Below, piece after piece: positions 17,527 to 26,263 of a stretch of DNA of 64,000 nucleotides. Position numbers and translations under genes: made by a program. Location of the stretch: positions 248,001 through 312,000 of the forward strand of contig OX639973.1 in assembly GCA_951828385.1 (NCBI GenBank), read 5' to 3'. The DNA comes from an uncultured Poribacteria bacterium. Its GTDB lineage: Bacteria > Poribacteria > WGA-4E > WGA-3G. How positions within the stretch are numbered: position 1 is the first letter of the stretch; every line of letters starts with the position of its first letter. A model generated the notes under the pieces. It saw only the letters and a list, made by a program, of their open reading frames with translations, searched no databases and was not told where the DNA came from.

Positions 17527-18879
17527 ATGAAAAAAAATATCTATGCCTATTTTACTTTGCTATTTTTCATCGTCAGTGTCAGCATCATCTCCTCGTGTGC
17601 TTTCACAAAAGATCAACCGACGGATGTTGAACTGCTGAGTGCAATCGAAAACGCTTTTGTGAGTGTTGCCAACCGCAGCACGCCTGCAATTGTCGGCATC
17701 GTTTCATTCCGACCAGTGGAAGATGGCGAATATCACAGACAAGAAGGTTCTGGATTCATCTTTCGCAAGGATGGACACATTCTCACAAATGAACATGTGA
17801 TACGGGATGCAACAACTATCGAGGTGCAGCTGCTTGATGAAAGCGAATTTGACGCGAAATTAGTCGGCGTAGATCGCAATACGGATATTGCTGTTTTAAA
17901 AATTGATGCTAAAGAAGAACTACCTGCCCTTCCGTTAGCGAATTCAGAAGAGGTCCAAGTTGGACAGTTCGCGATCGCTATCGGGAATCCGTTCCGACTC
18001 AATCACACCGTAACGACCGGTATTGTGAGTGGAAAAGGACGTTCATTCTTGCCCGAGAGGGTCATTATTCGGTATCAGGATTTTATCCAAACAGATGCTT
18101 GGATAAATACTGGAAATAGCGGTGGGCCCCTATTGAATATCCACGGTGAGGTTATCGGGATTAACTCCTTAATTCGGCGCGCTGACAACACGCCAGCGAC
18201 CGGTGCTGTTAGAGCTGGTGCTGGGTTCGCTATTTCCAGTAATCTCGTTGAAAAGATTGGAACCCAACTCATTGAAAACGGACGGATCATTCGAGGGTTT
18301 CTCGGGATTAGTATGGAAGAAGTTCGGCGAGGCATTCGCATTGAGGCTGTCTATAAAAATATGCCTGCACACCTCAGTGGGCTAAAGCGGGGCGACATTA
18401 TCATCAAGTACAACGGGCAGAAAGTAGAAGATACCGGCAAATTCAAAATGTGGGTCGCTGACTCACAAGTCGGTAAACAATCCAAAATTACAGTCCTTCG
18501 CAATGGCCATGAACGGATGTTCAATGTAACCATAGAGGAAATGCCCGCACTACACGCAGGAAGACCTGTTGATGAAATCGACTCCGTCGCGTGGAGACGA
18601 CTTGGACTATCAGTGCGGAAGTTAGAAAAAGGCGATTTTGAAAGGTACACCTATCTGACCGACAAAGATCGCGGCGTTATCGTTGACATGGTCCAAGTAA
18701 ACAGTCAGATTCCGATAGGCACGCTCATCACTGCTGTTAATGGGGAAAATATAAACAGTGTCCAAGAACTTGAGGCACACCTTCAAAAGCAGCAGCAAGA
18801 ACTTGAAGAACTTGTCCTTGATGTCAAGAGCAGCCATGGTGAAGAAAAGATAACTATGCAGCTAAAACCCATTGATTAA
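17527..18879 (+). CDS. Lipoprotein HtrA/DegP-family serine protease with PDZ domains
   Basis: 450 aa. The N-terminus is a signal peptide with lipobox ISSC (C24), implying a lipid-anchored protease rather than the usual soluble DegP or TM-anchored DegS type. The trypsin-like domain has H90 (TNEHV), D120 (NTDIAV) and S198 (GNSGGP), a complete triad. A PDZ domain follows (about 250-340, with LGISME and AHLSGLKRGDIIIKYNG), and a second, weaker PDZ-like segment lies at about 355-450. It probably degrades or refolds misfolded envelope proteins. AGGGGA lies before the ATG, and a good promoter lies at 17431-17460. Confidence 0.93.
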   Translation: MKKNIYAYFTLLFFIVSVSIISSCAFTKDQPTDVELLSAIENAFVSVANRSTPAIVGIVSFRPVEDGEYHRQEGSGFIFRKDGHILTNEHVIRDATTIEVQLLDESEFDAKLVGVDRNTDIAVLKIDAKEELPALPLANSEEVQVGQFAIAIGNPFRLNHTVTTGIVSGKGRSFLPERVIIRYQDFIQTDAWINTGNSGGPLLNIHGEVIGINSLIRRADNTPATGAVRAGAGFAISSNLVEKIGTQLIENGRIIRGFLGISMEEVRRGIRIEAVYKNMPAHLSGLKRGDIIIKYNGQKVEDTGKFKMWVADSQVGKQSKITVLRNGHERMFNVTIEEMPALHAGRPVDEIDSVAWRRLGLSVRKLEKGDFERYTYLTDKDRGVIVDMVQVNSQIPIGTLITAVNGENINSVQELEAHLQKQQQELEELVLDVKSSHGEEKITMQLKPID

Positions 18880-18977
18880 GAAAGATACGGAAACCAAAGC
18901 GCGAGCATCTGCTCAATTCGATTTACGCACACTTCAAACTGCCCGGTGCTAAACCTCGCGCCGTGAGATGCAAATAT

Positions 18978-20960
18978 ATGACAACATCAACATCCCTGAC
19001 GCTCAGAGAAATTTTTAGTCCCGGCGGTCTTATTTCAGAACATCTTGACGGGTACGAATTCCGGCAAGAGCAACTTCAGATGGCACACGAAGTGTCTCGA
19101 GCCTTGACGGATGCCGAACACCTGATTGTTGAAGCTGGAACAGGTGTAGGCAAAAGCTTCGCTTATCTGATTCCCGCGATTTCGCTTGCACTTAGAGCAG
19201 AACAAACAGTCGTCATTTCGACGAACACCATCAGTCTACAAGAACAACTCGTCACAAAAGATATTCCGTTTCTGCAGCGGGTCCTCCCTCGCGACTTCAA
19301 CGTCGTACTCGCAAAAGGGAGACGCAATTATCTCTCGCGAAGACGACTCAAAAATTTACTCAGTTATGAACGGGGTTTGTTTGATACGCTCGAAGAAGTA
19401 GATGAAGTCGCAGAAATTAAAGAATGGGTCAACCTAACAGTGGATGGCAGTCGGGCAGACTTGTCATGGCAGCCTAACTCTCAGGTTTGGGATAAGGTTG
19501 CTTCTGACAGGGACAACTGTCTCGGGCGCAACTGTGAAACCTACGATACTTGCTTCTATTTCAAAGTCCGAAGAGAGATGCACAACGCCGACCTGCTCAT
19601 CGTAAACCATCACCTCCTTTTCAGCGATCTCACAATCCGTAAAAATAGCGACGCAGCGACCGGCATCTTGCCTGATTACGACTATCTCATCATTGATGAA
19701 GCGCATCATCTCGAAGCGACAGCAACCAGCCACGCAAGCGTCAACTTCAACAATACGCGTGTTAAATGGTTTCTCGATTCTCTCTACAATGAACGGAGCA
19801 AAGACGGCTTGGCAACACATTTCAACTCGCCACAATTAAAGGATCAAATTGTAGACGCGCGTGAACAGACGAATAAGCTTTTCAACAGTATCGTTAATGC
19901 TATCGGAGCAATTGAGGGTGGCGGACGCGGTGGCACGCTTACGGAGCGTATTAATAAAGGTGATTTTGTCGAAAACGTATTGGATGCCCCGCTTCTGGAC
20001 ATTGAGCGAACGCTGAAACGTCTCCGAGACGATACTACAACAGACGATGACGAACAGGAGATTACTGCCCACTATCGCAATTGTCAACGTCTTCGGGACG
20101 AATTGGATATGATCATCCGGCAAAACGATCCAGATTATGTCTATTGGGCAGAAATATCAACACGCGGTCGGACACCGCGTATCCTCTTAAACGCCACACC
20201 AGCGAATATAAACCAGATGCTACAAGATCACCTGTTCACAGAGAAAAATAGCGTCGTGATGACAAGTGCCACGCTCTCCACGAATCGCAACTTTGCTTAT
20301 TTTAAAGCGCGGGTCGGGATAAGTGAGTGTCGCGAACTCCTTGCCCACTCACCGTTCGATTTTAAAAAGCAGGTTCAAATTCATATTCCGAAGGGCATGC
20401 CAGACCCGAAAAGCAGCGAATTTATACCGGCAGTGATTGCTAAAATTGAACATTACCTTAAGCTGACCCACGGCAAAGCGTTCGTCCTTTTTACAAGTTA
20501 CAAGATGATGGACGAAGTCTATGATGCTGTCGCACCCGACTTAGAAGATATGGGAATTAGTACTTTCAAACAAGGGGGTGAACTCTCTCGGACGGACATG
20601 CTGCAAGCTTTCCGTGAGGATACGGACTCCGTTTTATTTGGAACGTCCAGCTTCTGGGAGGGGGTTGATGTACGCGGCGAAGCCCTCAGCAATGTTATCA
20701 TAACTCGATTGCCGTTTGAGGTGCCGACACATCCAGTGATGGAAGCGCGGGTGAAACAGATCAAGGAAAGTGGCGGAAATGAGTTTTTTGAGTTCAGTTT
20801 ACCGGAGGCAATTTTACGTCTCAAACAGGGTTTTGGACGGTTGATTCGCACACAAACCGACAAAGGGATTGTCGTTATTCTTGATCCACGAATCAAGACC
20901 AGAAATTATGGAAAGCAGTTTCTCGGTTCCCTACCAGACTGCGAAATTGTGGAAGAATAA
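18978..20960 (+). CDS. DinG/XPD-family ATP-dependent DNA helicase
   Basis: 660 aa from the ATG at 18978; a GTG five codons upstream (18963) is possible and neither has a strong ribosome site. The order is XPD-like: Walker A EAGTGVGKS (about 52-60), then a cysteine cluster (NCLGRNC...YDTC) that fits an iron-sulfur site, then DEAH in LIIDEAHH. The C-terminal helicase half has TSATLS, GTSSFWEGVDV and a QGFGRLIR motif VI. These are the signatures of 5'-3' DinG helicases, which resolve R-loops and other structures. It is followed by a hairpin that terminates the facing gene. Confidence 0.92.
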   Translation: MTTSTSLTLREIFSPGGLISEHLDGYEFRQEQLQMAHEVSRALTDAEHLIVEAGTGVGKSFAYLIPAISLALRAEQTVVISTNTISLQEQLVTKDIPFLQRVLPRDFNVVLAKGRRNYLSRRRLKNLLSYERGLFDTLEEVDEVAEIKEWVNLTVDGSRADLSWQPNSQVWDKVASDRDNCLGRNCETYDTCFYFKVRREMHNADLLIVNHHLLFSDLTIRKNSDAATGILPDYDYLIIDEAHHLEATATSHASVNFNNTRVKWFLDSLYNERSKDGLATHFNSPQLKDQIVDAREQTNKLFNSIVNAIGAIEGGGRGGTLTERINKGDFVENVLDAPLLDIERTLKRLRDDTTTDDDEQEITAHYRNCQRLRDELDMIIRQNDPDYVYWAEISTRGRTPRILLNATPANINQMLQDHLFTEKNSVVMTSATLSTNRNFAYFKARVGISECRELLAHSPFDFKKQVQIHIPKGMPDPKSSEFIPAVIAKIEHYLKLTHGKAFVLFTSYKMMDEVYDAVAPDLEDMGISTFKQGGELSRTDMLQAFREDTDSVLFGTSSFWEGVDVRGEALSNVIITRLPFEVPTHPVMEARVKQIKESGGNEFFEFSLPEAILRLKQGFGRLIRTQTDKGIVVILDPRIKTRNYGKQFLGSLPDCEIVEE

Positions 20961-20996
20961 AAAAGATGCCCGCCGTATAGGTCACAGCGAGCATCT
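20959..20996 (-). terminator. Rho-independent terminator for the lipoprotein gene
   Basis: On the minus strand GATGCTCGC pairs with GCGGGCATC (one bulge) and is followed by TTTTTT. It lies downstream of the minus-strand gene ending at 21078. Confidence 0.6.
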
Positions 20997-21077
20997 AAAT
21001 ATGTACGCGTCGTTTCTTTTCCAGCGTAGTGCAGCTACCTCGAAATTGGCAAGCACGGGAGTGTGCCGCAAGATAGC

Positions 21078-22130
21078 CTAATAACGCTTCGGCGATGGTT
21101 GGGCAACGCGAATGCCACGATCATGTGTGAACGGGAACTCGAATTCTAAAGTTTGATACCGTTGCGCCGCGCCCGGCGGTGGTGCCTTCTCGATAGGTAG
21201 GATGACCTTTAATTCCAGAGCGTTATACTTGGTTTGTACAAACGGCAAGAAACCTTCCGCACTTTTACCGGGCGGTACGCCTGTTCGGTGTGCACCCACC
21301 TGTTTTTCAACAACAGACATCCGTTTTTCGATCAAAATCCGCCGTGCGATTTCCATTCCATTTTTGACATAAAGTCCTGATGCACGTGCCATGTAGAGAA
21401 GACGTTCATCTAAATCTTTGTAATTCAGCCCGTGATAGATATTCTCGCCCTGATCGATGATCTGGCATTTTTTGACATCAAAGATGATATTTTCGTTCCG
21501 ATTGTTAGTAATCTTCACATAAAACACATCTGTTTTGTCGCCTTGGTGAAGTGCTTCGGTCTCATAAAAAGGTGAAAATGCGTTCCCACGATTGTACTTC
21601 CGGTCTAAGTCCGGCCGTCGCCAATATGCGATAGAAACGGTAATCCCATCCACCGTTTTGGTTAGAATTGGCTGTCTTGACTGAACGTCAAAGAGCTGTG
21701 GATGGTCAGACATCATGATGACATCAACGATCTTCCTATCTTCACCCGTGCCGAGCTCAATCTGATTTTGAGTCTCCTGCCACTCACCGAGGAAGTTAAT
21801 CCATTGGTCTTCGGCGTGTGCATATTCATCGAACGCGAAGATGTAGGTTAACACTTCCATATTCGCATCGCGTGCTTTCCCGATCCAGAATCCGACAGTC
21901 TCCATACCGTATTTGTCCAACACCGGTTTCGCGAGTGCCTCAGCGGGGACAGCTGGAACAACCACCTCTTCGTTCGGTTTTTCACTCTGTTCCATCTTCG
22001 CTTTTGCTATATTATGCACAGGCTGAATCGGCGACAGATTGCTGAGGGCGGTACCGCAACCTGCAACGCTAAACGCGAGTGCAAATAGTAAGACGAAATT
22101 GAGTGCTGTGAATTTATTCAACCATTTCAT
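21078..22130 (-). CDS. Lipoprotein, unknown function
   Basis: 350 aa. The start is the ATG of MKWLNKF, with AAGGAGG eleven bases upstream; a GTG-type start at 22157 is less likely. The signal peptide ends in lipobox VAGC, so it is lipid-anchored. The body (about 60-350) is mixed alpha/beta and contains FWIGKARDANMEVLTYIFAF and a C-terminal beta-rich part. No catalytic motif was recognised. It is monocistronic: terminator on its downstream side, non-coding region upstream. Confidence 0.7.
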   Translation of the reverse strand: MKWLNKFTALNFVLLFALAFSVAGCGTALSNLSPIQPVHNIAKAKMEQSEKPNEEVVVPAVPAEALAKPVLDKYGMETVGFWIGKARDANMEVLTYIFAFDEYAHAEDQWINFLGEWQETQNQIELGTGEDRKIVDVIMMSDHPQLFDVQSRQPILTKTVDGITVSIAYWRRPDLDRKYNRGNAFSPFYETEALHQGDKTDVFYVKITNNRNENIIFDVKKCQIIDQGENIYHGLNYKDLDERLLYMARASGLYVKNGMEIARRILIEKRMSVVEKQVGAHRTGVPPGKSAEGFLPFVQTKYNALELKVILPIEKAPPPGAAQRYQTLEFEFPFTHDRGIRVAQPSPKRY

Positions 22131-22242
22131 TGATAATATTGCCTCCTTGGTTACCATTCAACGAATGGCAAGTTCTTTTCACCTAATCTTCGGGCAGGAA
22201 GCCCAAACTTTAAAGTTTGGGAGGAATGCCCGCTCCTTTTTT

Positions 22243-22271
22243 TTGACAAGTAACTTCAAAAATGTTATACT
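22243..22271 (+). promoter_or_regulatory. Consensus promoter inside the IS200/IS605-like element
   Basis: TTGACA (22243-22248), 17-nt spacer, TATACT (22266-22271). It is one of the best promoters in the window, although no protein gene lies downstream on this strand until 30307. Confidence 0.65.
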
Positions 22272-22277
22272 ATTCCT

Positions 22278-22551
22278 TGTAGTGTCCGGTTGCGAGTTAT
22301 GCTGCTGTTTCGCTACCCCCGTGTGCGACTCGTGTAAAGCTACAGCACGATACGGAAAAGAAACAGACGGATGCTTGAGAGAGACACACTCGCACTTTTT
22401 AGGCTTAACCGCCAGCGAGAAACTCATTTTAGCCCTGCTGCGGGGCTTCGTGGAGAGCGGTGGGTTACCACCCTCTGTGAAGCGAGAAACAAGAACGAAG
22501 CACGAGACTTAGGCTTTAACAAGCCCAAGTCTTTAGGCTTGGGTAGTTGAC
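22278..22551 (+). ncRNA. Putative structured RNA, omega-RNA-like
   Basis: A transcript from the promoter at 22243-22271 would start near 22278 and end near the element's right end. It can form several stems: GCCC/GGGGC near 22435, GAG-GGTGG/CCACC-CTC around 22455-22478, and CCCAAG/CTTGGG at the 3' end. A stem-rich 3' half ending in the right-end hairpin matches the layout of TnpB guide (omega) RNAs, where the guide follows immediately after. There is no tnpB here. This is inference from layout; no covariance model was run. Confidence 0.4.
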
Positions 22552-22713
22552 TTGGCATCCCGGGATACTCAACCGATCAGTACATTAGTTTTACAACTAA
22601 TTTTGAGAACGCCGGAGTAAAGTCCAAATGGCGCGTCTAAAACTGAATATATTTTACAAATTAGCATAACTCCAATTTTTAGTCAAGAAATATCTAAGAA
22701 GAATTCGTAGAAC

Positions 22714-24849
22714 TTACTTCACAACGCTGAACTTTCCAATTTCTTGGATAAGTAACGCCGCCTGCTTTGCGGAGATGCGATAGATATAGATGCCAGATGC
22801 AACAGGCGTACCCCTCAGATTCGCACCGCGCCACTCGAATTTCCCTTGTGAAAATACGTTTTGGTGTGCTTCTTTATAGACAAGCGCACCTGTAGGTGTA
22901 AATATCTCAAGGTCAACGTTATCCACGATTTGAGAGGCAGAGAGCCGATAAGCGAACGTCAGCGTTTCACTCGCAAGACGCAGTGGGTTCGGATAGACGC
23001 GTGTCTCCTCAAAGGCAAGTGTTTCCGCCTGAAGCTGTTCGACCCGCAACCGGTAAGAGTCCACACTGCTGAATCCTTCCTCCGATTCTACAACGAGGTA
23101 GAATGTGTCTGTCCTATCCGGTTGGTAAATGAGTTTCAATCCAGCAATTTCAGTCGCATTTTCACCCGTAGCGTACACTTCGCCAGTCGCCGCATGGAGA
23201 GATAACCGATATTTATTATTCGGTGGAATATCAGCCAATGTCACTAAAAGCGTAATTCCACGGACAGCTTGCAGTTCATAGACATCGCGGACATCCGTCG
23301 CGTCGAAAATGAAAGACTCATAAGTTTCGCCATACATGATAGGAAAGGCTGTCACAATTGTATCATTAGGTTCGTAAGTGTCCCCAAAAGATATCAGCAT
23401 CGGGATCGTTAGCCCTTCCGCGCCTATGTTCGTAATAGAGATACCGGTAACAGTACCATCGTTTGCATTGCTATTCGGGACTGTGCCAGGTGTAAAGGCT
23501 GTATGTCCATCATCTAAAGAATAAGCAGCACCATCGGTTATCGTTAGCACATTTATAGATTCAATTCCGTCTTGTTGATAGGTACCGAGATGCTCAGGGT
23601 CTGTCGGATCTTCGAGCCATACCTGATGCGAGGCATCATAAGTGCCAACCGGGTAGGGATCTGTTTCATCAATGTGCCAGATGAGGATGCCTGATTCTGG
23701 TAGATAGGTATCAAAGGTTGCACCTGACACCTTGTTCCGGTTTTCTATAAGAAAAAATTCCGTTGCTTCCCCAGCCTCTGGGTTTCTTGACGAATGGATA
23801 TCAATTTTGAAAAGCTTATTGGTTTTGGGACCGAGTTCAAAACTGGGCACATCAATTTTCTGGTTTTCGGTTATCTCAACGGGTTGGATCCAACCGAGGC
23901 GACCATTTTGAGGTCTTGCATCAAAATCCCATTTGAGATACCCCGTGATATGACTCGGTTCCAAGCCATTTCCAATCCCAAACGCCTCAGGGCCTTGATA
24001 GGGACCGAAGGCACCCATCAATCCCCATTTATGGTCGTATGGACCTCTGAAGACTCCGTAAACATCAGGCGCACCGAAATCGTGAAAGAATTCGTGAAAG
24101 TAGATACCTAAGTGTGGGTGCTCAAAATCTGGTTCTTCAGCAACAATTGCAGCGGTATTGACGCGGACACCATCATGAACAGCGTTCACAGCAGGTATGA
24201 GAAGGGACTGGATGTCATCAATGACATTAGTAGAGGCTTCGTCATTCCCTGAATGGATTAGGAAAACATGATCCACGATGCCATCATTGTCTCTATCGTA
24301 TTGCGAAAAATCAACTGTTGCATCTACCGCCTCGCAAGCCTCGCGCACCAATTCCCGATAACGTTCCAAGATTCGGACACCTTCGCCGTAATACGTCATC
24401 GGTTTTTTCGCGCGAATCCAAGTGTTCCCTCTCGGAAGGACACCTCCCATCGGCCCTGGTTGTATATCCATCTGCCCATAGGAATTTTCGCGATAATAAG
24501 TTTTGAGAGAAACGCCTTCTGTTGCGAAGAGATATTTATCGAACGCAGCCCCGTCTCTGCGCCCTGGCATGTCGCTGAAATCTATCTTCAAGGCGAGCAC
24601 ATATTCTATACCGTCAGACTGCAAAACCCCTTGCGCGTTGGCGAAACAACAGCCTTCCAATCTTTCAAGAAATTCAACGCCGCTTTGAGGTGCCTTGGGT
24701 ACCAATTCACCACTCGTAGAATCTTCATTAAAAAAGAGATAAGGATTCGGAGGGGCGGCGATGCTTAACGGAGAAAAAAGAAAAAAGATGTGTAAGCTGA
24801 CGATGCTAATCATCAGTTTCTGCCAAGTTCTTATTTGCATAATTTGCAT
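22714..24849 (-). CDS. Exported M6-family metalloprotease (immune inhibitor A-like)
   Basis: 711 aa from the ATG at 24849, just after the stop of the upstream gene; ATGs at 24840 and 24813 are alternatives and none has a clear ribosome site. A signal peptide is followed by an M6 catalytic domain with H252-E-F-F-H and DFGAPD, the HExxH zinc site. Before it is a calcium-like DRDNDGIVDH segment. Further C-terminal beta domains (about 480-610) include a pre-peptidase-like domain beginning DTYEPNDT. The last 85 residues form an FlgD-like/T9SS-type sorting module (YPNPLRL, GIYIYRISA). It is probably secreted or cell-surface. Confidence 0.85.
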   Translation of the reverse strand: MQIMQIRTWQKLMISIVSLHIFFLFSPLSIAAPPNPYLFFNEDSTSGELVPKAPQSGVEFLERLEGCCFANAQGVLQSDGIEYVLALKIDFSDMPGRRDGAAFDKYLFATEGVSLKTYYRENSYGQMDIQPGPMGGVLPRGNTWIRAKKPMTYYGEGVRILERYRELVREACEAVDATVDFSQYDRDNDGIVDHVFLIHSGNDEASTNVIDDIQSLLIPAVNAVHDGVRVNTAAIVAEEPDFEHPHLGIYFHEFFHDFGAPDVYGVFRGPYDHKWGLMGAFGPYQGPEAFGIGNGLEPSHITGYLKWDFDARPQNGRLGWIQPVEITENQKIDVPSFELGPKTNKLFKIDIHSSRNPEAGEATEFFLIENRNKVSGATFDTYLPESGILIWHIDETDPYPVGTYDASHQVWLEDPTDPEHLGTYQQDGIESINVLTITDGAAYSLDDGHTAFTPGTVPNSNANDGTVTGISITNIGAEGLTIPMLISFGDTYEPNDTIVTAFPIMYGETYESFIFDATDVRDVYELQAVRGITLLVTLADIPPNNKYRLSLHAATGEVYATGENATEIAGLKLIYQPDRTDTFYLVVESEEGFSSVDSYRLRVEQLQAETLAFEETRVYPNPLRLASETLTFAYRLSASQIVDNVDLEIFTPTGALVYKEAHQNVFSQGKFEWRGANLRGTPVASGIYIYRISAKQAALLIQEIGKFSVVK

Positions 24850-24883
24850 AAAATGTAAAAAATAACGAGGGATGACAACCGGC

Positions 24884-26179
24884 TTAATCAAATTCGCCTC
24901 CGCACTTCCGGCATAAGATATAGAACTGAATATCATCGGATTGGGCATGTTGTATGATCAGATCAACCGCTTGTTGTGGTAGATCCGCCGCGCATTTCGG
25001 ACATTTGTAGAGCGACCCTTCCGTTTCAGGGAATCGGGTGATGTCGCCCCAGATATCTCGGATCCAGTATTTGAATTCCCAAGGTATTTCCGTATCGACA
25101 GCCGTCGCGATTTGCACAGCATGTCGAATAAGTTTTCGACATTCATGAATGGAGGCAGGCTCGTAGAGGTGTGGTGAATACCTGAGTCGCAGGGGTTTTC
25201 CTTCTGTCTCAGTTTGCGCGTTGAAATCGCGGGCGCGGGTGAGCAAAATCTGATCCAAGCGTGAACCGGCTTCGCGCCCTTTAGACCAGAAGCGATAGTA
25301 ACCCGTTCGTTTGATATGAAAAAAAGCAGGTGTGTTGCGCGATCTGTTCGTTGTGTCGTCTGATGCGGTATCCCAGAGCCAGCGTCCCCACTTAGAGGTA
25401 TCATCAGGTTCGGACCAAATTTTTATCGCCCCTGGACCGCCATCCCTATCCCACGGCTTCGGCTGCGCGTCATCCATACCGATCCAATACGAGTCTTTGC
25501 TATATTCAAAGAAAACTCGCGCCCAGAGGTACCACTTCCCAGTTTTGGGGATATAAATTTCGTGCATCGCGCGCGCGCCCGGTGCACTATCAATAGCTTT
25601 GCCACCGGAGGCTTCCTCGTGATCAACAATGTTCACGCCTTTATCCAAGTGAATCGCGTTATCCGCTTCAATAATAAGCGTATCCTTCGGTACCCGAATA
25701 ACTTCCTCAGGTTCATCTGCGTGGTGCAGATCTAACGGTTCATCAAGGTTGTAACTCTTCGCGATTCTTTGTGAAACTTTCTCAAACTGCTTTTCCGAGA
25801 GGTTCGCATCAAAAAAACAGTCTCGGATACCTTTCTTCCATAGATCAAGCAAGAGAAACATCGCTTTCAAGTTTCCATCCGGGCGTTTTCGAGTACCAAC
25901 GACGATTAACATACCTGTATCTTTAGAACGACTGATCAAACACCGATGGATCGGAAAATTTGATTTCTTACGAACTCTACTTGATACGACGAGTGGTGCG
26001 TAGTAGCGACATTTCGCATCGCACCCCGGAATCTTTGCACGTTTGGCTCTACAGCATTCCGGACAGATTAACATACCGCTGAGGGCCGGACAAACGCGTT
26101 TCCCATTACTCGAACGACAAGTGCGACACCTCTGGCTTTTATGCCGTCTTGCTGATGTTTGTCGTCTCTCACGTCGCAT
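24884..26179 (-). CDS. Zinc-finger protein with CBM6-like central domain and C-terminal zinc ribbon
   Basis: 431 aa. The ATG at 26179 has GAGGG upstream and is preferred over the GTG at 26191. Residues 15-65 are basic and Cys-rich, with the order CRTC, RVCPAL, ICPECC, GC-x3-C-x-YY, an N-terminal treble-clef-like module seen on diverse proteins. The middle (about 165-325) resembles a CBM6-type or architecture-related beta sandwich (IEADNA...GKWYLWARVFF, SYWIGMDD). The C-terminus has CPKC and CRKCGGEFD, a zinc ribbon. No signal peptide is present, which is odd for a CBM6-like fold. Its function is unknown. It lies between the flotillin and M6 genes on the same strand. Confidence 0.7.
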   Translation of the reverse strand: MRRERRQTSARRHKSQRCRTCRSSNGKRVCPALSGMLICPECCRAKRAKIPGCDAKCRYYAPLVVSSRVRKKSNFPIHRCLISRSKDTGMLIVVGTRKRPDGNLKAMFLLLDLWKKGIRDCFFDANLSEKQFEKVSQRIAKSYNLDEPLDLHHADEPEEVIRVPKDTLIIEADNAIHLDKGVNIVDHEEASGGKAIDSAPGARAMHEIYIPKTGKWYLWARVFFEYSKDSYWIGMDDAQPKPWDRDGGPGAIKIWSEPDDTSKWGRWLWDTASDDTTNRSRNTPAFFHIKRTGYYRFWSKGREAGSRLDQILLTRARDFNAQTETEGKPLRLRYSPHLYEPASIHECRKLIRHAVQIATAVDTEIPWEFKYWIRDIWGDITRFPETEGSLYKCPKCAADLPQQAVDLIIQHAQSDDIQFYILCRKCGGEFD

Positions 26180-26263
26180 GTTTTCCCTCACAAAGGCGGG
26201 TGCGATTAGGAGTCGCGCCCAAGGATGCTATAAAAAACTCATACTTTCGGTACAGCGAGAAAA

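Larger units (their letters stand above)
22190..22551 (+). mobile_element. IS200/IS605-like non-autonomous element (PATE-like), no transposase
   Basis: The two ends carry similar subterminal palindromes. On the left, CCCAAACTTTAAAGTTTGGG (22202-22221) sits inside an outer stem CGGGCA/TGCCCG. On the right, CCCAAG/CTTGGG (22524-22543) is followed by GTAGTTGAC. AAGCCCAAG-hairpin-GGGTAGTTGAC is the style of right end seen in IS200/IS605 elements that carry tnpB. No TnpA or TnpB reading frame remains. Boundaries are approximate because these elements make no target duplication. It is probably a decayed or palindrome-associated derivative. Confidence 0.55.
22131..22713. other. Intergenic region holding an IS200/IS605-like remnant
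   Basis: 583 bp between two minus-strand genes. The element and its RNA are listed separately. The remaining 160 bp (22552-22713) is AT-rich with no gene seen. Frames that are open across this stretch have no recognisable protein. Confidence 0.6.

Noticed and set aside
22039-22512. 157-codon plus-strand frame across the IS200/IS605-like element as a possible tnpB remnant
   Set aside because: No TnpB motifs (RuvC Asp, zinc finger) are present; only the 3' end could be a frame through the RNA region.
24268-24768. 166-codon plus-strand frame
   Set aside because: Antisense to the M6 protease gene; no start signal or recognisable domain.
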